Assembly (NCBI GenBank): GCA_902594395.1
Contig: CACJLZ010000002.1
Location: 17,197 to 81,196, forward strand
Direction of reading: 5' to 3'
DNA: 64,000 bases
Origin: an uncultured Pelagibacteraceae bacterium
GTDB lineage: Bacteria > Pseudomonadota > Alphaproteobacteria > Pelagibacterales > Pelagibacteraceae
A model generated the notes under the pieces. That model was not told where the DNA came from, ran no database searches, and was given only the letters and a program-made list of their open reading frames with translations. Every line of letters begins with the position of its first letter. Positions within the stretch are counted from its first letter, which is position 1. This document shows, piece after piece, positions 1 to 7,422 of the stretch. Both the position numbers and the translations under genes were made by a program.

Positions 1-87
1 CTTTAATCTTTTTTTAGTAAAAATTTTTAAAACATCTTTTCTTAACCGTCCCTTACTTGGTATTCCTATATTTATAAAATTTTTCAT
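1..87 (-). CDS. hisG: ATP phosphoribosyltransferase, N-terminal fragment
   Basis: Only the first 29 codons lie in the window; the gene runs off the left edge. The start reads MKNFINIGIPSKGRLRKDVL, matching the 'PSKGRL' opening of HisG, the first enzyme of histidine synthesis (condenses ATP with PRPP). Its ATG overlaps the TGA of the upstream hisZ-like gene as ATGA. That is expected if this is the short HisG form, which works in a complex with HisZ; the length of the whole protein cannot be seen here. Confidence 0.85.
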   Translation of the reverse strand, partial: MKNFINIGIPSKGRLRKDVLKIFTKKRLK

Positions 88-1142
88 GATTGATAATTTA
101 AGTTAAAAGCTGCTCCAACTGCCGGTATTTGTTTTTTTGAACCAAGATCAGAAATTAATTTGTCATAACGACCACCGTTACAACAATTAATAATTTTCGA
201 CTTTAATTTGATGTCTATTTTAAAAACTATGCCAGTGTAATACTCCAATTGTCTACCAAAGGCTGATGAGAAAACTACATTCAACTTAGATATTTTGTTT
301 TTTGAGACAGGAAAATATTTCTGATCAACAAAAAGGTTTATTTTATGTTTTTTAAAGAATTTATTTAATTCCTTTGCAGCTTTATTTATTGGGCATTTAA
401 TTTTTAGAAACTCTTTAATGATTTTTGATGTTTTACTTCCTTTACTTGCTCTTCTTGGATCCTTAATCTTTTTATCAAACCTTTCTAAAATTTCTTTTAA
501 TGTTCTACCTGCAACAATTGATGATAGATTACCCTTTAACATTTTTAAATATCGTCTTTTATCAACTTCAACAATAGTTGGATCTACATCAGAATTTGTC
601 TCTAATCTTTTTAATAAATCACTGAAATATTCCTCTCGCCAAAAATGTCTTGTAAGTCTTAATTTCCATCTTTTTGGTATATCTAATTTAGATATTAAAA
701 GATTAAAAATCTCTACATTACCAACAGTTAAAGTGCCAGTTGAGTATTTCAAATTTTTTAGTGATTTAAGTGATGTATTTATTATTTCTTTGTCATCATT
801 TTTTTCATCTTTCGATCCTATAATCTCAAAACCAACTTGATTTCGTATTATAGAGTCCTTTTTATTTTGAGATTTTCTATAAGCCTGTCCGCTATAAAAT
901 ATTTTTTCTTTGCCCTTTAAATTGTTTTCTAAATATCTGAGACAAGAAGCAATGGTAAGGTCAGGTCTTAAACATAATTCATTACCTGTCTGATCTGTAA
1001 ATGAAAAAATAAATTTTCTAAAACTTTCACCAGATCTTTGAACTATATGATTAGTCTCAATAACTGATGGCAATTCAATATATTTAAATCCTTTAGACTG
1101 AACTGATCTAAGGATCTTGTTAGATAAATTTTTTGATTTCAT
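84..1142 (-). CDS. hisZ: ATP phosphoribosyltransferase regulatory subunit HisZ
   Basis: This 352-residue protein resembles the catalytic core of a class II histidyl-tRNA synthetase but serves as the regulatory subunit of short-form HisG. HisRS-like motif 2 is visible around residues 55-95 (LCLRPDLTIAS, then FYSGQAYRKSQ), and a late motif similar to the HisRS active site occurs near residue 330 (NGGRYDKLISDLG). It lacks the anticodon-binding domain of the true HisRS next door. The gene overlaps the end of hisS by 23 bases and the start of hisG by 4, so the three genes are probably translated in sequence as hisS-hisZ-hisG. The assignment rests on this context as well as on sequence. Confidence 0.9.
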   Translation of the reverse strand: MKSKNLSNKILRSVQSKGFKYIELPSVIETNHIVQRSGESFRKFIFSFTDQTGNELCLRPDLTIASCLRYLENNLKGKEKIFYSGQAYRKSQNKKDSIIRNQVGFEIIGSKDEKNDDKEIINTSLKSLKNLKYSTGTLTVGNVEIFNLLISKLDIPKRWKLRLTRHFWREEYFSDLLKRLETNSDVDPTIVEVDKRRYLKMLKGNLSSIVAGRTLKEILERFDKKIKDPRRASKGSKTSKIIKEFLKIKCPINKAAKELNKFFKKHKINLFVDQKYFPVSKNKISKLNVVFSSAFGRQLEYYTGIVFKIDIKLKSKIINCCNGGRYDKLISDLGSKKQIPAVGAAFNLNYQS

Positions 1143-2517
1143 TTATTAAATTTTCTTTTGGAAATGTGATTTGGTTATTCGCCCCTTTAGCCCCAAGTAG
1201 ATTTTTTAATGTTATTTTATTATCTTTAAATTCATTTTCACCGCAGATAACTGCAACTGGACATTCTCGTTTGTTAGCATAAGTAAGTTGCTTACCTAGA
1301 TTTTTTTTACTATCCAAAAATATTTCAGAATTGATATTATTTTTTCTTAAATTATCTAAAATTTCGTAATAATTTTTTAAATATTTTTCATCCATTACAC
1401 AAACAATAACTGGATTTTGTGTATCAACTTCTATTTGATTTAATTGCATCATTGCGAATAGCAATCTATCAACACCAATACTCACACCTGTTCCTGGAAT
1501 ATCTACACCCTTAAATCTTGAAATTAATTTATTATATTGTCCGCCTGAGCAAATACTTCCAATATCAACTTCGTTACCCTTAATATTTTTTACTTTAAAA
1601 TTTAGATTGGTTTCAACACAAAACCCATCATAATAATCTAGACCTCTAACTATGGTAAAATTAGTTTTTACTTGATCAGAATAATTTCCAAAGTTTAAAA
1701 CTTCAAATAATTCCTCTAGTTCTTTAATGCCCTCTTGGGTAACAGGATTTTTAAAATTTTCTTTAAGTTCCTTTAAATCTTTAATCCTTAAAAAATTTAA
1801 GATTTTTGAAGCTTGCTCATTACTTAAGTTTGCTCCTTTTGTTATAGCTCCACTTTTATCTTTTCTTTCTTTTTTTAATAATTCTTCGACACCCTTTAGA
1901 CCAAAACCTGGTTTATCGAGTTTATCTATAGCTCTCATTACTTTGATTTGTTTATCTTTTTCAATTTTCAAATCCTCAATCAGACCTTGAATGATTTTTC
2001 TGTTACTGACATTAACAGTAAACTGATCTTTTTTTAAACCACAATCTATTAAAGTATTTGAGATCAAATTACACAATTCAGTATTGGCTTGAGCTGGATT
2101 AACGTTTCCAACTATATCACAATCTGCTTGGGTAAATTCCCTATACCTAGCATTTCCAGATTTTTCATTTCTAAATACATTTTGAATTGCATATCTTTTA
2201 TATATTGAAGGAAGCTCTTGATTATTTTGTGCAACAAATCTAGCAAGTGGACTTGATAAGTCATATCTTAAAGTAATATTTTTTTCTCCATCATCAAATG
2301 TAAACACATCAGACATAGGATTATTCTCGTCCTCTGCAAGAAAGGAGCCTATATTTTCACTAATTTCAAATGATGGTGTTTCCAATGGATCAAATCCATA
2401 TTTAATAAAATTTTTCTCAATAACCCCATATAGTCTTTTTTTGAGAATTAATTTTTTATTCCATCTATCTTCAAAACCTGAGGGTAGTCCAGGAATTAAT
2501 TTATTTTCTTTATTCAT
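1120..2517 (-). CDS. hisS: Histidyl-tRNA synthetase
   Basis: HisRS charges tRNA-His with histidine. Class II motif 2 (TLRYDLSSPLARFVA, later RYAIQNVFRNEKSGNARYREF), the histidine-binding motif IVRGLDYYDGFCVE and motif 3 (GTGVSIGVDRLLFAM) are all visible, followed by a C-terminal anticodon-binding domain. An open frame continues 16 codons further upstream, but that extension translates tRNA-His. I therefore place the start at the ATG beginning MNKENKLIPGLP, four bases after the tRNA CCA end. The only Shine-Dalgarno-like run before this ATG (AAGG) is in the tRNA acceptor stem. The 3' end overlaps hisZ. Confidence 0.96.
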   Translation of the reverse strand: MNKENKLIPGLPSGFEDRWNKKLILKKRLYGVIEKNFIKYGFDPLETPSFEISENIGSFLAEDENNPMSDVFTFDDGEKNITLRYDLSSPLARFVAQNNQELPSIYKRYAIQNVFRNEKSGNARYREFTQADCDIVGNVNPAQANTELCNLISNTLIDCGLKKDQFTVNVSNRKIIQGLIEDLKIEKDKQIKVMRAIDKLDKPGFGLKGVEELLKKERKDKSGAITKGANLSNEQASKILNFLRIKDLKELKENFKNPVTQEGIKELEELFEVLNFGNYSDQVKTNFTIVRGLDYYDGFCVETNLNFKVKNIKGNEVDIGSICSGGQYNKLISRFKGVDIPGTGVSIGVDRLLFAMMQLNQIEVDTQNPVIVCVMDEKYLKNYYEILDNLRKNNINSEIFLDSKKNLGKQLTYANKRECPVAVICGENEFKDNKITLKNLLGAKGANNQITFPKENLINEIKKFI

Positions 2518-2521
2518 TTTT

Positions 2522-2595
2522 TGGTACCTTGAGTAGGTTACGCTCCTACGACTTCGGATCCACAAACCGACGTGATACTATTTCACCATCAAGGC
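2522..2595 (-). tRNA. tRNA-His (GTG)
   Basis: A full cloverleaf can be drawn on the minus strand: acceptor GCCTTGA/TCAAGGT, D arm GTGA-AATAGTA-TCAC, anticodon arm TCGGT-TTGTGGA-TCCGA (anticodon GTG, with a U31/U39 mismatch), T arm GTAGG-AGCGTAA-CCTAC, discriminator A73 and an encoded CCA. No G is encoded at position -1 (the base is T), and the discriminator is A rather than C. This matches the divergent tRNA-His known from part of the Alphaproteobacteria. The D and T loops depart from the consensus: A18 instead of G18, G55 instead of U55, and A54/U58 instead of U54/A58. The gene sits directly upstream of hisS. Confidence 0.9.
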
Positions 2596-2664
2596 ATATC
2601 CTTTTTTGTTTTATCTTATTTTGTTGTTATTTAAAATTATAATATAAATGATAATTCGCTAGCT

Positions 2665-2766
2665 TTAGCCAGCATGGAAATGAGCGTGCACACCTCTATT
2701 AGTTCCTCTAAGAGCAAGTCTTTGAGTACCTGAGTTTATTCTGTAATTGATCTCATTTTTATTCAT
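2665..2766 (-). CDS. Candidate 33-residue ORF or small RNA downstream of cspA
   Basis: An ATG-initiated frame encodes 33 residues, starting MNKNEINYRINSGTQRLALR and ending in a His/Gly-rich tail (VHAHFHAG). I do not recognise the family. The stretch is visibly richer in G and C than its surroundings, as expected of a constrained gene or structured RNA in this genome. A promoter-like pair (TTGAAT, 16 bases, TAATAA) ends only 7 bases before the ATG, so a message would be nearly leaderless. A hairpin (GCTGGC/GCTAGC) covers the stop codon. It lies between the cspA terminator and tRNA-His. It could equally be a non-coding RNA. Confidence 0.4.
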   Translation of the reverse strand: MNKNEINYRINSGTQRLALRGTNRGVHAHFHAG

Positions 2767-2773
2767 AAGGAGC

Positions 2774-2801
2774 TTATTAGACAAAAATTTAAATTATTCA
2801 A
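2774..2801 (-). promoter_or_regulatory. Candidate sigma-70 promoter before the 33-residue ORF / tRNA-His
   Basis: On the minus strand a TTGAAT box (2796-2801) and a TAATAA box (2774-2779) are separated by 16 bases. They lie just after the cspA terminator. Transcription would start near 2767, essentially at the ATG of the small ORF, and could continue through tRNA-His and hisS. In DNA this AT-rich, such matches also occur by chance. Confidence 0.4.
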
Positions 2802-2805
2802 CCCT

Positions 2806-2845
2806 AAAAAGAAAAGGACGTTTTCTTATTTCTAAGAAAACGCCC
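2806..2845 (-). terminator. Intrinsic terminator of cspA
   Basis: On the minus strand, directly after cspA, a 13-bp stem (GGGCGTTTTCTTA paired with TAAGAAAACGTCC, one G-U) closes on a GAAA tetraloop and is followed by TTTTCTTTTT. This is one of very few clear intrinsic terminators in the window, fitting an abundant monocistronic message. Confidence 0.92.
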
Positions 2846-2861
2846 TTGTAAAATATTTAAA

Positions 2862-3074
2862 TTAATCTAATTTTTTTAAATTTACTGCTGAAGGGCCTTT
2901 TGGACCATCCTCTAAAGTAAATTCTAGTTTATCTCCTTCATTTAGAAATCTCATTCCTGCAGCTTTTACTGCGCTGGCGTGAACAAAGGCATCTTTTTCT
3001 TTATCGTCTCTTTCTATAAAACCATAACCTTTTTTGCCATTAAACCATTTTACTTTTCCTTGAATTGTACTCAT
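2862..3074 (-). CDS. cspA: Cold-shock-domain protein (CspA family)
   Basis: This 70-residue single cold-shock domain binds single-stranded nucleic acid as an RNA chaperone. RNP1 (KGYGFIER, residues 15-22) and an RNP2-like segment (DAFVHASAV, about 28-36) are visible, preceded by the typical [13 protein letters not shown] start. Length is normal for the family. An AAGGA ribosome site lies about 12 bases before the ATG. A possible promoter (TTGAAA, 17 bases, TAACTT) lies between tRNA-Phe and the gene. A strong terminator follows. Which CspA paralogue this is cannot be decided, so the symbol names the family. Confidence 0.95.
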   Translation of the reverse strand: MSTIQGKVKWFNGKKGYGFIERDDKEKDAFVHASAVKAAGMRFLNEGDKLEFTLEDGPKGPSAVNLKKLD

Positions 3075-3149
3075 CTTTTTACTCGTCCTTTTGTTATTTA
3101 TTTAAGATAGAAGTTAATTTCTTTGTATATTAATTTCAAGATGTTTTGG

Positions 3150-3224
3150 TGGTGCCTCGGGAAGGATTCGCACCTCCGACACAAGCCTTTTCAGGGCTCT
3201 GCTCTACTCCTGAGCTACCGAGGC
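3150..3224 (-). tRNA. tRNA-Phe (GAA)
   Basis: Minus-strand cloverleaf: acceptor GCCTCGG/CCGAGGC, D arm GCTC-AGGAGTA-GAGC, anticodon arm GAGCC-CTGAAAA-GGCTT (anticodon GAA), T arm GGAGG-TGCGAAT-CCTTC, discriminator A and encoded CCA. The T loop has G at position 55 instead of U and the D loop has A at position 18 instead of G, the same paired change as in tRNA-His. U54/A58 and G19/C56 are kept. The gene begins 6 bases after the infA stop, so it is probably co-transcribed with hisD-infA. Confidence 0.95.
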
Positions 3225-3230
3225 AAAAAG

Positions 3231-3446
3231 TTAACCTCTAAAGATAATTCTGCCTTTAGTAAGGTCATAAGGTGTCATTTCTACAGTCACATTATCACCT
3301 TGTAATACTCGAATTCTGTTTTTTCTTAACTTACCTGCAGTATGTGCTGTCACTACGTGACCATTTTCCAATTGAACTCTAAACATAGCATTAGGTAACA
3401 GGTCAGTTACTTTACCCTTAAATTCAAGTAAATCTTGTTTTGACAA
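3231..3446 (-). CDS. infA: Translation initiation factor IF-1
   Basis: This 71-residue S1/OB-fold protein binds the ribosomal A site during initiation. The family is clear from [21 protein letters not shown] and the end [10 protein letters not shown]. The start codon is TTG (coding [11 protein letters not shown], read as Met). It is supported by an AGGAG ribosome site 9 bases upstream that lies inside the last codons of hisD; no better ATG exists nearby. It follows hisD by 2 bases and precedes tRNA-Phe, so the factor, the tRNA and a histidine enzyme share a transcript. Confidence 0.96.
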   Translation of the reverse strand: MSKQDLLEFKGKVTDLLPNAMFRVQLENGHVVTAHTAGKLRKNRIRVLQGDNVTVEMTPYDLTKGRIIFRG

Positions 3447-3448
3447 AT

Positions 3449-4732
3449 TTATTTTCTCCTAATTCGTTTTTTCACAGATTTAGCGTGTGCAGCCAACCCT
3501 TCATAATTTGCAAGAGTTATAACTGATGGTCCAAGCTTTTCAATACCCTTTTTTGATAAGTTTATGTATGAAATTCTTTTATAAAATTCATTGACACTTG
3601 TACCGCTTGAAAATTTAGCAGAACCATTAGTTGGTAATATATGGTTTGAACCAGCATTATAATCGGTCATTGCCATCACGGCATATTTTCCTAAACAAAC
3701 AGAACCAGCATTTTTAATTCTTGAAATAAAAGATTTGTAATTTTTTACATTTAATTCTAAATGCTCAGGGGCAATTTTGTTTACAATATCAATTATTTGT
3801 TTATCTGATTTTACTTGAATTAAAATTCCATTATTTAATAAACTTTTCCTTGCAATAGCTGTTCTTGGAATTTTTTTTAATTGTTTATAAATTTCACCCT
3901 TAGTTTTAATTATTAAGTCTTTACTTTTAGAAATTAAAATACATTGAGCAAGTTCATCATGTTCTGCTTGACCAATAAGATCGCTTGCTATCCAGTCTGG
4001 TTTTGAAAATCTATCACCAACAACAGTTACTTCTGATGGTCCAGCTATCATTCCCTCAACACCAACATCTCCAAAAACCTCCTTTTTAGCGGCAGCCACA
4101 TACTTATTGCCGGGACCGACAATCTTGTTCACTCTATTAATTTTTTTTGTTCCATAAGCAACTGCTGCAATCGCTGATGGACCACCAATAGAATATATTT
4201 CTTTAATTTTACATTTTTGAGCCGCATATAGTACTGCAGGATTTTGTTTTCCTTTATATCCTGGATTAATCATAATTATTCTTTTTACTCCAGCAACTAT
4301 TGCTGGGATAGCATTCATTAAAACACTTGAAGGATAAGACGCTGATGATCCTGGCACATAAATTGCAACAGACTCGATTGGTAGATATTTGTACTCTAGT
4401 TTATTTTTTAATTTATCTGTGTAAGAAATATTTTCAAATTTTTGTAATGAGTGAAACTTGTAAATTCTTGAATAAGCAAGATCGATAGCATTTTTTACTT
4501 TGAGGTCTAGGGAATTAATAGATTTTTTAATTTGACTAAAACTAGGTTTGATTACTCTGTTCTGATTAAATTTTTTCTCATACTTTAACAATGCTTTATC
4601 ACCATTTTTTTTTACATCATTAATTATTTTTATAACAGAAACAGAACTAGTTTTTAGTTTTGTTTTTCTTCTTAATAATAAATCATCTAACTGTTTATTA
4701 AAATTTCTAGATTTACTTTTTAATATTTTCAT
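3449..4732 (-). CDS. hisD: Histidinol dehydrogenase
   Basis: This 427-residue zinc enzyme oxidises L-histidinol to histidine in two NAD-dependent steps, ending histidine synthesis. Family signatures are visible: [20 protein letters not shown] near residue 125, the [17 protein letters not shown] stretch near 205, the zinc/catalytic region AGPSEVTV...[12 protein letters not shown] (about 230-265) and APEHLEL near 320. Length is normal. It is separated by 2 bases from the DUF2948 gene upstream and 2 bases from infA downstream. The his genes are therefore split between this run and the hisS-hisZ-hisG run about 1 kb away. Confidence 0.97.
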   Translation of the reverse strand: MKILKSKSRNFNKQLDDLLLRRKTKLKTSSVSVIKIINDVKKNGDKALLKYEKKFNQNRVIKPSFSQIKKSINSLDLKVKNAIDLAYSRIYKFHSLQKFENISYTDKLKNKLEYKYLPIESVAIYVPGSSASYPSSVLMNAIPAIVAGVKRIIMINPGYKGKQNPAVLYAAQKCKIKEIYSIGGPSAIAAVAYGTKKINRVNKIVGPGNKYVAAAKKEVFGDVGVEGMIAGPSEVTVVGDRFSKPDWIASDLIGQAEHDELAQCILISKSKDLIIKTKGEIYKQLKKIPRTAIARKSLLNNGILIQVKSDKQIIDIVNKIAPEHLELNVKNYKSFISRIKNAGSVCLGKYAVMAMTDYNAGSNHILPTNGSAKFSSGTSVNEFYKRISYINLSKKGIEKLGPSVITLANYEGLAAHAKSVKKRIRRK

Positions 4733-4734
4733 AT

Positions 4735-5127
4735 TTATTTAATCTCATTTTGATCCTCTAACCTTACTTCAATCGTTTCTGTAGTCAAAACAATGTGACT
4801 ATTATTATCAAAAATTAAATTTATTTCATAATCATCTTTATTTTTCAAATAATCGATGCCAATTAAGTTTAATATTTCCTCCTTATTTGCTTGATCAATA
4901 TTTTTAGATTTAACCTTATCAACAAAATCAAATCTGCAAATACTGTTTATTTTCTTATTTATTTGATCAGTCTCAATTTTAGTTCTTTCGATCGATAATA
5001 AAAAAACTTTGCTTGATGCTAAATACTTAATATTATCAACTTTTGTTTTTGAGCCTGAAACACATGCTGAGATCATTTGCAATCCCTCTTGATCATTTGC
5101 GATAATTTTAGCTAGGTATTTGCTCAC
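4735..5127 (-). CDS. DUF2948 family protein
   Basis: A 130-residue protein of unknown function placed between murA and hisD. The same position is typical of DUF2948 proteins in other alphaproteobacteria, and the pattern SACVSGSKTKVDNIKYL...FLLSIERTKI...ICRFDFVDKVKSKNI...GIDYL...NLIFDNNSHIVLTTETIEVRLED fits that family as I know it. The start codon is GTG and its G is shared with the TAG stop of murA (TAGTG), implying coupled translation. No signal peptide or membrane segment is visible. Confidence 0.8.
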   Translation of the reverse strand: MSKYLAKIIANDQEGLQMISACVSGSKTKVDNIKYLASSKVFLLSIERTKIETDQINKKINSICRFDFVDKVKSKNIDQANKEEILNLIGIDYLKNKDDYEINLIFDNNSHIVLTTETIEVRLEDQNEIK

Positions 5128-6386
5128 TATTTTAATCTTTTTATTTTAACCCCAATTTTTTTTAATTTATGCTCAATATTTTCATACCCACGGTCCAGAT
5201 GATAAATCCTGTTAATTATTGATTTACCTTTTGAAACCATTGCTGCTAATACCAATGAAACTGATGCTCTTAAATCGCTAGACATTAATTCAGCACCTAT
5301 AAATTTAGTATTTCCATAAATGTAAGCTTTATTATTCTTTACATTTATTTTTGCACCAAGTCTGCGCAGTTCTGCTACATGCGTGAATCTATTTTCAAAT
5401 ATATTTTCAGTAATAGAACTTTTTCCACTTGCTTTACACATCAAAACCATAAGTTGAGACTGTAGGTCGGTTGCAACGCCTGGATATTCCTTAGTTTTAA
5501 TATTCTTAATTGATCTAATTTTTTCTGGACCTTTAATAAAAATTTTTTCTTTATGTACTTTTATTTTTGCACCAAACCTTTTTAGTAATTCTAATTCGGT
5601 TTTGATGATTTTTGCGTCAAAATTCGATATCTTCAAATTTCCTTTTGCCAATGTTGCTGCCACACAAAAGGTGCCAGCCTCTATTCTGTCAGCCATGACT
5701 GAGTATTCTGTTGGATTTAAAGTTTTTACTCCAACAATTTTACATGTTCTCCCAATCCAGGAAATCTTCGCTCCTGCTGAATTTAAAAACTTTGTTAAAT
5801 CTTTTATTTCGGGTTCAATTGCGCAATTTTTTAAGATAGTCGTACCTTTTGCTAAACTAGCTGCAATTATAGAATTTTCTGTAGCTCCTACAGATAGTCT
5901 AGGGAACTTTATAGTTGATCCCTTTAATTTACCATTAGATTTAGCTAAAATATAGCCATCTTTTAAAACATAGTTCATCCCAAGTTTTTTCAAAGAGTCT
6001 AAATGGTAATTTATTGGTCTTGCTCCAATTAAACATCCACCAGGCAAAGAAATTTTTGATTTATATTGTCTTGCAATTAAAGGACCTAAAACCAAAATTG
6101 AACCTCTCATTGTTTTTACAAGTGAATAACTCGCAAATGTTTTTAATTTTTTTTTATTATGTATTCTGGCGACTCTTTTATCTTTAGATAAAGTAATTTT
6201 TGAACCTAAAGATCTTAATAAGTTTATCATTGTATTGATATCCCTTACCTTTGGTAAATTTTTTAATATAACTGGCTGATTGAAAAGTAAAGTTGCTGCT
6301 AATATTGGAAGTGAGGAATTTTTTGATCCTGAGATTTCAACCTCTCCCCTTATCCTACATGGGCCCTTTATTGAAAACTTTTCCAT
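5127..6386 (-). CDS. murA: UDP-N-acetylglucosamine 1-carboxyvinyltransferase
   Basis: MurA transfers enolpyruvate from PEP to UDP-GlcNAc, the first committed step of peptidoglycan synthesis in the cytoplasm. In this 419-residue protein the catalytic cysteine (Cys118 in LPGGCLIGARP, the fosfomycin target) and Lys22 in SGSKNSSLP are both present, and the C-terminal end LDRGYENIEHKLKKIG is typical. Length is normal. It follows dcd by 3 bases and shares a base with the next gene, so it sits in a tight minus-strand run. Confidence 0.98.
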   Translation of the reverse strand: MEKFSIKGPCRIRGEVEISGSKNSSLPILAATLLFNQPVILKNLPKVRDINTMINLLRSLGSKITLSKDKRVARIHNKKKLKTFASYSLVKTMRGSILVLGPLIARQYKSKISLPGGCLIGARPINYHLDSLKKLGMNYVLKDGYILAKSNGKLKGSTIKFPRLSVGATENSIIAASLAKGTTILKNCAIEPEIKDLTKFLNSAGAKISWIGRTCKIVGVKTLNPTEYSVMADRIEAGTFCVAATLAKGNLKISNFDAKIIKTELELLKRFGAKIKVHKEKIFIKGPEKIRSIKNIKTKEYPGVATDLQSQLMVLMCKASGKSSITENIFENRFTHVAELRRLGAKINVKNNKAYIYGNTKFIGAELMSSDLRASVSLVLAAMVSKGKSIINRIYHLDRGYENIEHKLKKIGVKIKRLK

Positions 6387-6389
6387 AAG

Positions 6390-6950
6390 TTATTTTTTGA
6401 TTTTTGCTACCTGAATTGTAGTTTGACCCTGATATTTACCATTTTTAGACTTGTATGTTGTCTCTGGTTGAGTATCTGATTTGAAAAATAAAAATTGAGC
6501 TATACCCTCATTAGAATATACTTTCGCTGGAATGGGTGTAGTATTACTCAATTCTATTACTATATTTCCTTCGAATTCATTTTCTATTGGTGTTACATTG
6601 CAAATAATACCAGTTCGTGCATAAGTACTTTTTCCAACACAAATACATAAAACGTCTTTCGGTATTCTAAAATACTCAATTGTTTTCGCTAAAACAAATG
6701 AGTTTGGAGGAATAATACAATGAGGACCCTTTCTCTCTATAAAGTTATCATCGGAAAAATTTTTAGGGTCTACTAAAGAGCTATTTACATTAGTAAATAT
6801 TCTGTACTCATCTGAAATTCTGACATCATAACCCATACTACTAAGACCATAAGATATTTTTCCCTCAGAAACTTGATGATCTAGAAATGGTTCAATCATA
6901 TTATGTTCTTTACACATTTTTTTTATCCAAGAGTCAGGCTGGATGGACAT
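6390..6950 (-). CDS. dcd: dCTP deaminase
   Basis: This 186-residue enzyme deaminates dCTP to dUTP, supplying the dTMP pathway. Family signatures include [13 protein letters not shown], the [18 protein letters not shown] stretch containing the active-site serine/arginine region, and the C-terminal [13 protein letters not shown]. Length is close to the E. coli enzyme (193). The ATG shares its A with the stop of a newly recognised 33-codon ORF upstream (TAATG), so its translation is probably coupled to that ORF. Confidence 0.97.
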   Translation of the reverse strand: MSIQPDSWIKKMCKEHNMIEPFLDHQVSEGKISYGLSSMGYDVRISDEYRIFTNVNSSLVDPKNFSDDNFIERKGPHCIIPPNSFVLAKTIEYFRIPKDVLCICVGKSTYARTGIICNVTPIENEFEGNIVIELSNTTPIPAKVYSNEGIAQFLFFKSDTQPETTYKSKNGKYQGQTTIQVAKIKK

Positions 6951-7051
6951 TATTTATATTTTTTCTTATTTTTTTTTTGAAAAAGCTTTCTTTTTTTTAA
7001 ATTTTTTTTAAGAGCTAAACTTAAACGCTCATTTTTATCTTTTGTAATCAT
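6950..7051 (-). CDS. Small basic conserved-type protein (33 residues) upstream of dcd
   Basis: This ORF encodes [20 protein letters not shown] followed by a Lys/Arg-rich tail. It starts within the stop of the 66-residue gene (ATGA) and its TAA shares a base with the dcd ATG (TAATG). The core 'ERL[12 protein letters not shown]' resembles short alphaproteobacterial proteins of the form 'RLAxALRxNLxRRKxQ' that I recall near murA-type loci. That resemblance is from memory and no function is known. Double stop/start overlap makes a real coding gene more likely than chance. It has no membrane segment and is strongly positively charged. Confidence 0.7.
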   Translation of the reverse strand: MITKDKNERLSLALKKNLKKRKLFQKKNKKKYK

Positions 7052-7248
7052 TCTTTATTTGGATTTGTAAGAAAATCTAGAGTAATTGGTTTAGATGCAT
7101 CTAAAACTTTTTCTTTATTGTCATCTTTTTTGGTACCTTCTTTCGCTAAACGTTTTGCTTTTTTTTCAGCAAGTTTTCTCTCTCTTTTAGCTTGCTTCTC
7201 CATAAGTTTAGCGCTTTTAGTTGATTTATAATCGTAATGAATGCCCAT
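7048..7248 (-). CDS. Small lysine-rich hypothetical protein
   Basis: This 66-residue protein begins MGIHYDYKSTKSAKLMEKQA and then has a long charged, probably helical region rich in Lys, Arg, Glu and Ala (about residues 15-45). It ends in a distinct motif, [15 protein letters not shown] do not recognise a family. It overlaps the next ORF by 4 bases (ATGA), which overlaps dcd, so the three look like one translational unit. The 100 bases upstream hold no other gene before tRNA-Thr on the opposite strand. Confidence 0.75.
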   Translation of the reverse strand: MGIHYDYKSTKSAKLMEKQAKRERKLAEKKAKRLAKEGTKKDDNKEKVLDASKPITLDFLTNPNKE

Positions 7249-7348
7249 AAAAATTCCCTTATAAGATATAAATCATATTAGACAAAAAATTAAGGCAATA
7301 ATTTGAAAAAAATGCTTTATTATTCGTAAAATACAATTTGTGATTAAT

Positions 7349-7422
7349 GCTCCTGTAGTTAAATGGTATAACAAGTCCTTGGTAAGGACTAGTTCCCTGG
7401 TCAGTACAGGGTGGGAGCACCA
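7349..7422 (+). tRNA. tRNA-Thr (GGT)
   Basis: Plus-strand cloverleaf: acceptor GCTCCTG/TGGGAGC, D arm GTTA-AATGGTA-TAAC, anticodon arm AGTCC-TTGGTAA-GGACT (anticodon GGT), T arm CCCTG-GTCAGTA-CAGGG, discriminator A and encoded CCA. G18, G19, U55 and C56 are canonical, but the usual U54/A58 pair is replaced by G54 and G58. The next gene on the opposite strand has its stop codon immediately against the CCA end. Confidence 0.93.

Noticed and set aside
418-840. 140-codon plus-strand frame opposite hisZ
   Set aside because: Hydrophobic, Ser/Leu-rich product is the usual shadow of a Lys-rich gene on the other strand.
2518-2565. Extra N-terminal 16 codons of hisS
   Set aside because: They translate the 3' half of tRNA-His; the family-typical start is the ATG at 2517.
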